From contig JAEZIW010000043.1 of assembly GCA_023436525.1 (NCBI GenBank), positions 1 through 5,044 of the forward strand: a DNA stretch of 5,044 nucleotides, written 5' to 3'. Below the pieces are notes generated by a model. That model was not told the origin of the DNA, did not search any database, and was given only the letters and a program-made list of their open reading frames with translations. Of this stretch, positions 1-5,044 are shown one piece after another. The position numbers and the translations under genes were made by a program. The DNA is from Bacillota bacterium. GTDB taxonomy: Bacteria > Bacillota > Clostridia > Christensenellales > SZUA-584. Each line of letters starts with the position of its first letter. Within the stretch, counting starts at the first letter, position 1.

Positions 1-1
1 G

Positions 2-484
2 CTCGAGGAAATCAGCCTGCACGATCCTTTAACCGGTGTGCTGAATCGACGAGGTTTGGAAAAGCGAGCCAAAGCCCTGTTGAGTTCTGTCCCAAACGGT
101 ATGCTTTTTGCCATTTATGTCGATCTCGACGGATTAAAGCGCATCAACGATATTCACGGCCATGCGGCCGGAGATGAAGCGATACGGGTTATTGCCGATA
201 TACTGCGGCATTGTTCCCGCCCGGGCGACATCATCGCGCGCATGGGAGGCGATGAATTTGTTTGCGTTGGCCTCGTACCTGACAAAAAAACCTTAAGCTC
301 CATGCTGCGCACAATGCATTCATACTGCGTGCTGCATAACGAGCATTCAGTAAAGCCGTTTGCAGTGAATGCAAGCTACGGCTGGTTCCTGCAGGAAGCA
401 GAAGAAAAGCTCTCTCTGAAGCAAATCATCGACAAAGCAGACAGCCACTTGTACAAACAAAAACATATGCGCAAACAACAGTAA
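2..484 (+). CDS. Diguanylate cyclase (GGDEF domain), 3' part of a gene that begins upstream of the window
   Basis: This is the C-terminal catalytic part of a diguanylate cyclase, which condenses two GTP into cyclic di-GMP. The frame is open from base 2, and the first residues (HDPLTGVLNRRG) are the usual beginning of a GGDEF domain, so the ATG at 38 lies inside the domain and is not the start. The metal-binding segment reads DLDGLKRINDIHGHAAGD. The signature GGDEF is intact at 245-259. Exactly five residues before it is RPGD (218-229), the RxxD inhibitory site that binds cyclic di-GMP, so product inhibition is expected. The protein ends with the typical IIDKADSHLYKQK helix and a TAA stop. The sensory N-terminus lies outside the window, so its input signal and membrane status are unknown. 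The next gene, also a cyclic di-GMP enzyme, starts 169 bases downstream on the same strand. Catalytic activity is inferred from intact motifs. Confidence 0.93.
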   Translation, partial: LEEISLHDPLTGVLNRRGLEKRAKALLSSVPNGMLFAIYVDLDGLKRINDIHGHAAGDEAIRVIADILRHCSRPGDIIARMGGDEFVCVGLVPDKKTLSSMLRTMHSYCVLHNEHSVKPFAVNASYGWFLQEAEEKLSLKQIIDKADSHLYKQKHMRKQQ

Positions 485-566
485 AGCCCGATTCTCCGGC
501 ATACTTTGCATTCAAAGAACAGTGAATATTTCTAGTAATGGCTAAATGTTCAGTATGCGTTAAGTA

Positions 567-593
567 TTGTCTGCTATTCTTTTGGCATAAAAT
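567..593 (+). promoter_or_regulatory. Weak candidate promoter upstream of the PAS-GGDEF-HD-GYP gene
   Basis: The 169-base gap between the two cyclic di-GMP genes has no clear terminator. The best sigma-A-like match is TTGTCT (567-572), a short 15-base spacer, then TAAAAT (588-593). The same place can also be read as a degraded sigma-54 site: TTGGCA at 582-587 gives a -24-like element, but the -12 position reads GTGA instead of TTGC. Neither reading is strong. The second gene might also be reached by transcription from the first. Confidence 0.2.
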
Positions 594-653
594 GTGATGA
601 ATTCTATTTGCTCATGCGGTTGTTTATATAAATATTGAGAAAGCGGTGCCGTT

Positions 654-2549
654 ATGGTAAATCAGGCAGATGAGAACATAATCAGCGAAGAGCTATCAAT
701 GAGCATTGAAGAAAGGCTGAGACAGAGCGAGCAAAAGCTTATTCTGGCCAATGAGCTGCTGCAAAAAGTATTGGATACAATTCCGATGCCTATTTTCTGG
801 AAGGATAAAAACTCTGATTTTCTCGGCTGCAATCAGCTATTCGCAACAGAAGCGGGTAAAGAATCGCCGGATCAGCTTATCGGAAAAAACGATTACAGCA
901 CACCCTCATTTGCGATGGCCGAAAAATACAGAGCCGATGATTCCGATATTATGCAAACCGGAATTGCGAGAATTAACATAGAAGAACCGCACACAACAGC
1001 CGAGGGAGACCCCATTTGGACAAGAACAACGAAAGTGCCGCTTAAAGACGCGAACGGACAGATATTCGGGCTGCTCGGTGTTTATGAGGATATCACGAAA
1101 AGAAAAATGGAAGAACAAGAGTTGTTCTACGAAAAAGAACGGCTCAAAGTTACACTATTGGCCATCGGCGATGCTGTGATTACCACCGATCAAAATAAAA
1201 AGATAACGCTGATGAATCCTGTAGCGGAAAAGCTCACCGGTTGGAGCGCGAGGGATGCAATGGGCAAGCCGATTGATCTGGTTTTGCATCTGCATAATGA
1301 ATTAACAGGCGAGCAGGCCAAAACGCCGGTAGAAAAGGTGCTGCGAGAAAGAAAAATGATCGAAATGGAAAACCGCACTGTATTGGTTTCCAAGACCGGC
1401 GAAAGCCGAATCATTGAAGACAGCGCCTCGCCCATTCTGGGCTCGGACAAAGATGTATTGGGTGTCGTGATGGTTTTCAGGGATGTGACAGAGAAAGTAT
1501 CCAGGCAAGATGAGATTCTGTATCTCAGTTATCACGACAGCTTAACGAATTTATACAATCGCCGGTATTTCGAAGAAGAAATCAAACGAATAGAATCGAC
1601 GCACTGTTATCCGTTGTCGATTATACTGGGCGATGTCAACGGCCTTAAAATGGTTAACGATGTGCTGGGCCATGCGGAGGGAGACCGCTTTTTGGTTGAG
1701 ACAGCCCGTATTCTTAGTGAATCCTGCGGCGATAACGGCATTGTCGCAAGATGGGGCGGCGACGAGTATATTATTCTGCTGCCCGGCTGCGAATCAAAAG
1801 AAGCCGAAAAAATATGTCAAGTTATCAATAGCAAGTGCAGAGAATCAGCTGGGCGAGGCATTAATTTATCCATTTCCTTGGGCTATGCATCTCGAAAAAA
1901 TTCCCATGAAGACGTAACGAAAGTCATCAATACGGCTGAAGAAGTGATGTATACCCAAAAAATGCTCAACAGCCGAAGCTATCGCAACTCGGTACTTGAA
2001 TCGTTTAAGAAGACTTTGTTCGAAAAAAGCCACGAAACAGAAGAACATGCCAACCGCTTAATGCAGCTGAGCAGAAAAATGGGACAGGCCATGTCACTCC
2101 ATCAATCCGCGCTGCAGGAGCTGGAGCTGCTGGGCGTGCTTCATGATATCGGTAAAATCGGCATTCCGGATGCCATACTCAACAAACCGGGCAAGCTGAA
2201 CGACGATGAATGGAGTGTTATGAAACGGCATTCCGAAATCGGCAGCCGCATTGCCCAATCCGTACCGGAATTCATTCGCATCTCCGAGTACATTTTGTTT
2301 CATCATGAGCGGTGGGACGGTAACGGCTACCCGAGAGGTCTCAAGGGTGATGAGATACCCGTTCTCTCACGAATACTCTCCGTTGTGGATTCGTATGACG
2401 CGATGACCAGCGAGCGGCCATACCGCAAGCCGATGACGCAGGAGGCTGCGATTCAAGAATTGAAACTAAACGCCGGCACGCAGTTTGATCCGAATTTGGT
2501 CAATCTGTTTATTGAGCAAAAGATTTATAATATGAGTTTGACAAGCTGA
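654..2549 (+). CDS. PAS-PAS-GGDEF-HD-GYP cyclic di-GMP signalling protein
   Basis: This is a 631-residue soluble protein with a likely dual role in cyclic di-GMP turnover. After a charged, probably coiled-coil N-terminus (about 12-38) come PAS 1 (about 37-152), PAS 2 (about 165-283, ending FRDVTEK), a GGDEF domain (about 290-440) and an HD-GYP phosphodiesterase domain (about 450-625). No signal peptide or membrane segment is visible. The GGDEF domain keeps GDVNGLKMVND and has the signature as GGDEY (368-372). The residues where RxxD should be are GDNG, so the inhibitory site is missing. The HD-GYP domain looks complete: H465, HD at 497-498 in LHDIGKIGIPD, H526, HHERWDGNGYP at 550-560, and DSYDAMT from 579. 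It should hydrolyse cyclic di-GMP to pGpG or GMP. PAS ligands cannot be named. The ATG at 654 has a modest site GAGAAAG (637-643), ten bases upstream; an internal ATG at 699 is less well supported. A terminator follows the TGA stop. Confidence 0.95.
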   Translation: MVNQADENIISEELSMSIEERLRQSEQKLILANELLQKVLDTIPMPIFWKDKNSDFLGCNQLFATEAGKESPDQLIGKNDYSTPSFAMAEKYRADDSDIMQTGIARINIEEPHTTAEGDPIWTRTTKVPLKDANGQIFGLLGVYEDITKRKMEEQELFYEKERLKVTLLAIGDAVITTDQNKKITLMNPVAEKLTGWSARDAMGKPIDLVLHLHNELTGEQAKTPVEKVLRERKMIEMENRTVLVSKTGESRIIEDSASPILGSDKDVLGVVMVFRDVTEKVSRQDEILYLSYHDSLTNLYNRRYFEEEIKRIESTHCYPLSIILGDVNGLKMVNDVLGHAEGDRFLVETARILSESCGDNGIVARWGGDEYIILLPGCESKEAEKICQVINSKCRESAGRGINLSISLGYASRKNSHEDVTKVINTAEEVMYTQKMLNSRSYRNSVLESFKKTLFEKSHETEEHANRLMQLSRKMGQAMSLHQSALQELELLGVLHDIGKIGIPDAILNKPGKLNDDEWSVMKRHSEIGSRIAQSVPEFIRISEYILFHHERWDGNGYPRGLKGDEIPVLSRILSVVDSYDAMTSERPYRKPMTQEAAIQELKLNAGTQFDPNLVNLFIEQKIYNMSLTS

Positions 2550-2583
2550 AAGATAAGCACGGCGACAGTATCGCAGCAACAGC

Positions 2584-2622
2584 AAAGCCGCCGGCGTCTC
2601 ATAAGCGTCGCGGCTTTTTCTT
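2584..2622 (+). terminator. Rho-independent terminator of the PAS-GGDEF-HD-GYP gene
   Basis: AAAGCCGC (2584-2591) pairs perfectly with GCGGCTTT (2610-2617). The inner part GGCG/CGTC (about 2593-2609) can extend the stem with a bulge. The 3' arm runs into TTTTTCTT (2615-2622). It begins 35 bases after the stop codon at 2549, which is the right place and orientation for this gene. Confidence 0.88.
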
Positions 2623-2927
2623 GTCCAATAATACACTCGGTAATCCCGAGAATTCCAAAAGGCTTTAGAAAATGGTTTTGACGATAGTATATGCTCTATC
2701 CAAGAAATAAACGGTATGATATATATAAGCCTTCTCCTGGATGAGGTGTCATAAAAGGCTGACAAAACGAACACATCAGCCGCCTGTCAAAATCTCCTCA
2801 AAGAAGCCTGATAATGCTTATTAGCTAGCATAAGCGCATTTGACAAGCTCACCCCTTTAAGGCGCAGCCAGCAGCCGATCATTGAGTACGCCTTAAGGCG
2901 ATACCAGAATAAGAGGGCGATGCCCGT
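2623..2927. other. Non-coding stretch between two facing terminators; dyads only
   Basis: I see no credible gene here. The stretch lies between the + strand terminator at 2584-2622 and the - strand terminator at 2928-2955, so read-through from either neighbour should be low. It holds several short dyads: GGCTGA/TCAGCC (2757-2762 with 2776-2781), GCTTAT/ATAAGC around an 8-base loop (2816-2835), a larger dyad at 2855-2898, and GGGC/GCCC around a 3-base loop (2915-2925). A perfect TTGACA lies at 2840-2845 on the + strand and another at 2785-2790 on the - strand, but neither has a fitting -10 box at 16-18 bases. A small RNA is possible but unsupported. Confidence 0.5.
2855..2900. repeat. Inverted repeat with a 12-bp palindrome
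   Basis: TTAAGGCG (2857-2864) is the reverse complement of CGCCTTAA (2889-2896). One G-U pair and one further C-G pair extend the stem to 10 bp around a 24-base loop. The right arm is itself inside a perfect palindrome, CGCCTTAAGGCG (2889-2900), so TTAAGGCG also occurs twice as a direct repeat (2857 and 2893). It could be an RNA hairpin or a protein-binding dyad. Nothing nearby says which, and a chance 12-bp palindrome in 5 kb is not surprising. Confidence 0.4.
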
Positions 2928-2955
2928 AAAGAAAAACCCCCGACGTGATCGGGGG
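2928..2955 (-). terminator. Rho-independent terminator of prfC
   Basis: On the - strand CCCCCGA and TCGGGGG form a perfect 7-bp GC-rich stem (2949-2955 with 2937-2943) around a 5-base loop. TTTTTCTTT (2936 down to 2928) follows directly. It lies 64 bases beyond the prfC stop codon. The + strand side has no U-run, so this terminator works in one direction only. Confidence 0.92.
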
Positions 2956-3019
2956 AACATACTTTGATTCTCTTTGGTTCAATCGGCGTTCCGTGATTAA
3001 ACGAAGCGCTTTAACCTAT

Positions 3020-4621
3020 CTATACAGACGGCGGAATATCAAGAAATTTGACACCCTCGTTTTTATCTTCGGCCCGTCTCAGTGTCCACTCATCCTTGTA
3101 GAGTATAACCGGCCTTTGAAAACGGTCTTCCACGATTTTGGCGTTGTCCGAAAACCCGAGCAGATCACGCGTCACATTTTTAGCCACCACCCATCTGGCC
3201 AGCGTATATGGCAGCCGTTCAATCAGTATGTCGACACCGTACTCATATTTCATTCGGTATGTCAGCACCTCAAGCTGCAGCACCCCCACCACACCGACGG
3301 TCAGCGTTTCCACGCCGAGATTCGGCTGTTTGAAAACCTGAATCGCACCTTCCTCCGAAATCTGATTAATCCCCTGCAGAAACTGCTTTCTTCTCATGGC
3401 ATCAGGCGTGCGCACCTGCGCAAAGTGCTCGGCCGGGAACATGGGAATCCCTTCGAATCTGAACGTCTCCTTGCTTTCACACAGTGTATCACCGATATTG
3501 AGCAGCCCGGTATCCACCACGCCGATGATGTCACCGGCAAAAGCCTGCTCCACTGTTGTTCTTTCCTGCGCGAAAAACTGCTGTGGCTGCGCGAGGCGCA
3601 GCGTTTTGCCGGTTCTCTCGTGCACAACCTCCATGCCGATTTCAAATTTACCCGAACTGATTCTGATAAAGGCGATTCGGTTACGATGCGCCGGGTCCAT
3701 ATTGGCCTGAATTTTAAACACAAATCCCGAAAATTTCTCGCTGTTTGGGCTGATAGCCCCCTTTGTGCTCTCCCTCTCGGAAGGCGGCGGCGCAATGCTC
3801 ACAAACTCATCAAGAAACGGCTTGACCCCGAAGTTCGTCATGGCACTGCCGAAAAACATAGGTGTTAGCTGGCCGTTCTTCACTTTCTCAATATCAAATT
3901 CGTCTCCGGCCATATCAAGCAGCGCGATATCGTCGCAGAGCTTGCTCAGCAGCCGATCTCCAAGCATATCGCGCAGCGCGCTGTCGTCAAGCGATGTGCT
4001 TTTCGACCGGACAATCTCCTGCCCATGCCCCTGCGCTTCGAATAGCTCGATCCGCGAGGTTTTGCGGTCGAACACGCCTTTAAACATGCCATCTTCGCCG
4101 ATCGGCCAGTTCATAGGGCAAGACCGTATGCCGAGCGTTTTCTCGATCTCATCCATCAGCTCAAACGGGCTTTTGCAAAATCTGTCCAGCTTGTTCACAA
4201 ACGTGAATATCGGAATGCCGCGCATACGGCACACATGAAACAGCTTTTTCGTCTGCGCTTCCACACCCTTCGCGCCGTCGATAAGCATCACGGCGCAGTC
4301 TGCCGCCGCCAGCGTTCTGTAGGTGTCTTCACTGAAGTCCTGATGGCCCGGTGTATCCAGAATGTTGATACGGATGCCGTTGTAATCGAAGAACATCACA
4401 CTGGATGTCACCGATATACCTCTTTGCTTCTCAATCTCCATCCAGTCTGATACGGCGTGCTTGGCGGCTTTTCGGCCTTTAACGGCGCCCGCCAGACGAA
4501 TCGCGCCTCCGTAAAGCAGCAGCTTTTCCGTCAGCGTTGTTTTACCCGCGTCGGGATGCGATATGATGGCAAAGGTTCGCCTGCGCGCAACCTCTTTTTT
4601 TATTTCATTATCGGTGCTGAT
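3020..4621 (-). CDS. prfC: Peptide chain release factor 3 (RF3), with apparent non-canonical ATC start
   Basis: RF3 is a translational GTPase in the cytoplasm that recycles RF1 and RF2 from the ribosome after peptide release. Read from ATC at 4621 it has 533 residues, close to the usual 525-530. G1 is SHPDAGKT (21-28), the switch I segment is EKQRGISVTSS (64-74), G3 is DTPGH (89-93), G4 is NKLD (143-146) and G5 is GSA (258-260). A domain II barrel follows from about 295 (FSGFVFKIQANMDPAHRNRI), then the RF3-type domain III with EEGAIQVFKQP and VVGVLQLEVL. The stop is TAG. The start is the problem. The frame is closed by TGA at 4625-4627, and between there and the P-loop no ATG, GTG or TTG occurs in frame. 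The first in-frame ATG (4439-4441) would remove G1 and 60 conserved residues. ATC at 4619-4621 lies 8 bases after AAGGGAG, and would give an N-terminus (M)STDNEIKKEVARRRTF that fits RF3. The product is certain; the start codon is not. Confidence 0.95.
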   Translation of the reverse strand: MSTDNEIKKEVARRRTFAIISHPDAGKTTLTEKLLLYGGAIRLAGAVKGRKAAKHAVSDWMEIEKQRGISVTSSVMFFDYNGIRINILDTPGHQDFSEDTYRTLAAADCAVMLIDGAKGVEAQTKKLFHVCRMRGIPIFTFVNKLDRFCKSPFELMDEIEKTLGIRSCPMNWPIGEDGMFKGVFDRKTSRIELFEAQGHGQEIVRSKSTSLDDSALRDMLGDRLLSKLCDDIALLDMAGDEFDIEKVKNGQLTPMFFGSAMTNFGVKPFLDEFVSIAPPPSERESTKGAISPNSEKFSGFVFKIQANMDPAHRNRIAFIRISSGKFEIGMEVVHERTGKTLRLAQPQQFFAQERTTVEQAFAGDIIGVVDTGLLNIGDTLCESKETFRFEGIPMFPAEHFAQVRTPDAMRRKQFLQGINQISEEGAIQVFKQPNLGVETLTVGVVGVLQLEVLTYRMKYEYGVDILIERLPYTLARWVVAKNVTRDLLGFSDNAKIVEDRFQRPVILYKDEWTLRRAEDKNEGVKFLDIPPSV

Positions 4622-4629
4622 ATGTCATT

Positions 4630-4636
4630 CTCCCTT
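4630..4636 (-). promoter_or_regulatory. Ribosome binding site that decides the prfC start
   Basis: The - strand reads AAGGGAG (4636 down to 4630). The nearest ATG (4626-4628) is only one base away, too close, and opens a frame that stops after six codons (MTYQHR). The ATC at 4619-4621, in the RF3 frame, is eight bases away, a normal spacing. The site therefore supports translation starting where the ATC is. Confidence 0.7.
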
Positions 4637-4646
4637 CTTGATACCA

Positions 4647-4741
4647 GCCGCTTATGCGGCAACATACACATAAAAACAGAAGCTCAAGAAAGAAGCTTTC
4701 CGCCCTTAAAGCCATTTAAAACGGCCATCGTACTGCCGTTT
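4647..4741 (-). other. Two hairpins in the prfC leader
   Basis: The leader predicted from the promoter at 4765-4793 contains two perfect dyads. The first is AAACGGC/GCCGTTT (4719-4725 with 4735-4741, 9-base loop). On the - strand it is followed by TTTTAAAT, at best a weak U-run. The second is GCCGC/GCGGC around a 4-base loop (4647-4660), ending 10 bases before the ribosome binding site. I do not recognise a known riboswitch. They may be simple structure or may affect expression. Confidence 0.4.
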
Positions 4742-4764
4742 ATCCTTTGCATTAACCACGGCAC

Positions 4765-4793
4765 ATTATACAAGATGTACGTGATTGCGTCAA
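4765..4793 (-). promoter_or_regulatory. Sigma-A-type promoter for prfC
   Basis: On the - strand the -35 box is TTGACG (4793-4788, 5 of 6 consensus), the spacer is 17 bases and the -10 box is a perfect TATAAT (4770-4765). Transcription should begin near 4758, giving a leader of about 137 bases before the ATC at 4621. Confidence 0.8.
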
Positions 4794-4812
4794 TGAGCTT
4801 GGCTTTGATGAC

Positions 4813-4822
4813 TTTATACCAT
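4813..4822 (-). promoter_or_regulatory. Possible second, extended -10 promoter toward prfC
   Basis: The - strand reads ATGGTATAAA (4822 down to 4813), an extended -10 (TGG then TATAAA). The expected -35 position reads GATAAT, a poor match, so activity would depend on the extended -10. Nine of its bases, ATGGTATAA, are the same as in the -10 region of the divergent promoter at 4873-4901. Confidence 0.3.
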
Positions 4823-4872
4823 TACCCTGCTCGCCATTATCACGCTATCTCTGCGAATATAGTGTTACTTTA

Positions 4873-4901
4873 TTGGCCGTATTGTTTTTATATGGTATAA
4901 T
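4873..4901 (+). promoter_or_regulatory. Extended -10 sigma-A promoter for the gene at 4937
   Basis: TTGGCC (4873-4878, 4 of 6 consensus) is followed by a 17-base spacer and a perfect TATAAT (4896-4901). TGG directly before the hexamer makes an extended -10. Transcription should begin near 4908, leaving a short leader of about 29 bases to the ATG at 4937. Confidence 0.8.
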
Positions 4902-4936
4902 CACACGTAATGTTCCAATAATATCGGGGGTTGTCT

Positions 4937-5044
4937 ATGAATCGAATCACAATGGCCACATCGGAAAAAAACACGCTGCGAGGTGCAATTTTTGCGCTGT
5001 TGGCTGTTGCGCTGACGCTTCTTTTCAGCCCACTAACAAGCCCA
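4937..5044 (+). CDS. Unrecognised exported or membrane-anchored protein, N-terminal 36 codons only
   Basis: The gene runs off the end of the window, so only its first 36 residues are visible. The start ATG follows GGGGG (4926-4930) at a spacing of six bases and lies downstream of a strong promoter. The protein begins with a polar, basic segment (MNRITMATSEKNTLRG), followed by a hydrophobic stretch AIFALLAVALTLLF and then SPLTSP. This is a signal peptide or a single N-terminal membrane anchor. No lipobox cysteine is visible so far, and no clear signal peptidase site. A second in-frame ATG at 4952 has no good ribosome binding site. It is transcribed divergently from prfC. I cannot name a function from this fragment. 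Confidence 0.75.
   Translation, partial: MNRITMATSEKNTLRGAIFALLAVALTLLFSPLTSP

Noticed and set aside
2571..2596. CAGCAAAGCCGCCGG resembles the GCAAAGCC core of cyclic di-GMP-I (GEMM) riboswitches
   Set aside because: The other conserved parts of that riboswitch are not present around it, it lies after a gene instead of before one, and the bases are fully explained as the 5' arm of the terminator.
2466..2774. Open frame of 102 codons on the - strand at the end of the HD-GYP gene
   Set aside because: It crosses the terminator and overlaps the HD-GYP coding sequence, with no recognisable domain and no supported start.
2537..2849. 11-bp direct repeat TTTGACAAGCT at 2537-2547 and 2839-2849, as possible target-site duplication
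   Set aside because: The segment between holds no transposase or terminal inverted repeats, the left copy is part of the end of the HD-GYP gene, and a few 11-base repeats are expected by chance in 5 kb.
2945..3868. Open frame of 307 codons on the + strand, antisense to prfC
   Set aside because: It lies opposite the well-supported RF3 gene, begins inside the prfC terminator region, lacks a ribosome binding site and has a composition like a translated antisense strand (rich in H and R, no recognisable domain).
4439..4441. ATG as the prfC start, giving a 473-residue protein
   Set aside because: It would discard the P-loop SHPDAGKT and 60 conserved residues that are present in frame just upstream, so it is an internal methionine (SDWMEIEKQRG).
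4457..4900. Open frame of 147 codons on the + strand across the prfC 5' end and its upstream region
   Set aside because: It overlaps the conserved P-loop region of prfC on the opposite strand and runs through both promoters. No ribosome binding site or domain is visible.

Overview
The window looks like chromosomal DNA from a Bacillota (Firmicutes) bacterium, probably of the Clostridia. The grounds are the release factor 3 sequence, which reads like the clostridial type (for example its P-loop SHPDAGKT and the stretch DTPGHQDFSEDTYRTL), the purine-rich ribosome binding sites, AT-rich sigma-A-like promoters, and hybrid GGDEF/HD-GYP signalling proteins. The lineage is inferred from recalled family features, not from a database search.

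Left part (1-2622, + strand): the 3' end of a diguanylate cyclase gene (GGDEF domain with an intact RxxD inhibitory site), then a 169-base gap, then a complete 631-residue cytoplasmic protein with two PAS domains, a GGDEF domain and an HD-GYP phosphodiesterase domain. It closes with a clear rho-independent terminator. Two adjacent genes therefore act on cyclic di-GMP. One makes it under product inhibition. The other carries both a synthesis-type and a degradation-type domain under PAS sensory control.

Middle (2623-2927): about 300 bases with no convincing gene, enclosed between two terminators that face each other. It holds several short dyads but no promoter I can defend.

Right part (2928-4936): prfC, encoding peptide chain release factor 3, on the - strand with its own terminator, a near-consensus promoter and a leader of roughly 135 bases. 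The P-loop region is intact in the sequence, but the reading frame has no ATG, GTG or TTG upstream of it. The Shine-Dalgarno sequence points to an ATC codon at 4619-4621. This is the most interesting point in the window: a non-canonical start, a start-codon mutation, or a sequencing error.

End (4937-5044, + strand): the first 36 codons of an exported or membrane-anchored protein, divergent from prfC and preceded by an extended -10 promoter. I found no mobile element, CRISPR array, tRNA or rRNA, and no clearly new multi-gene system.
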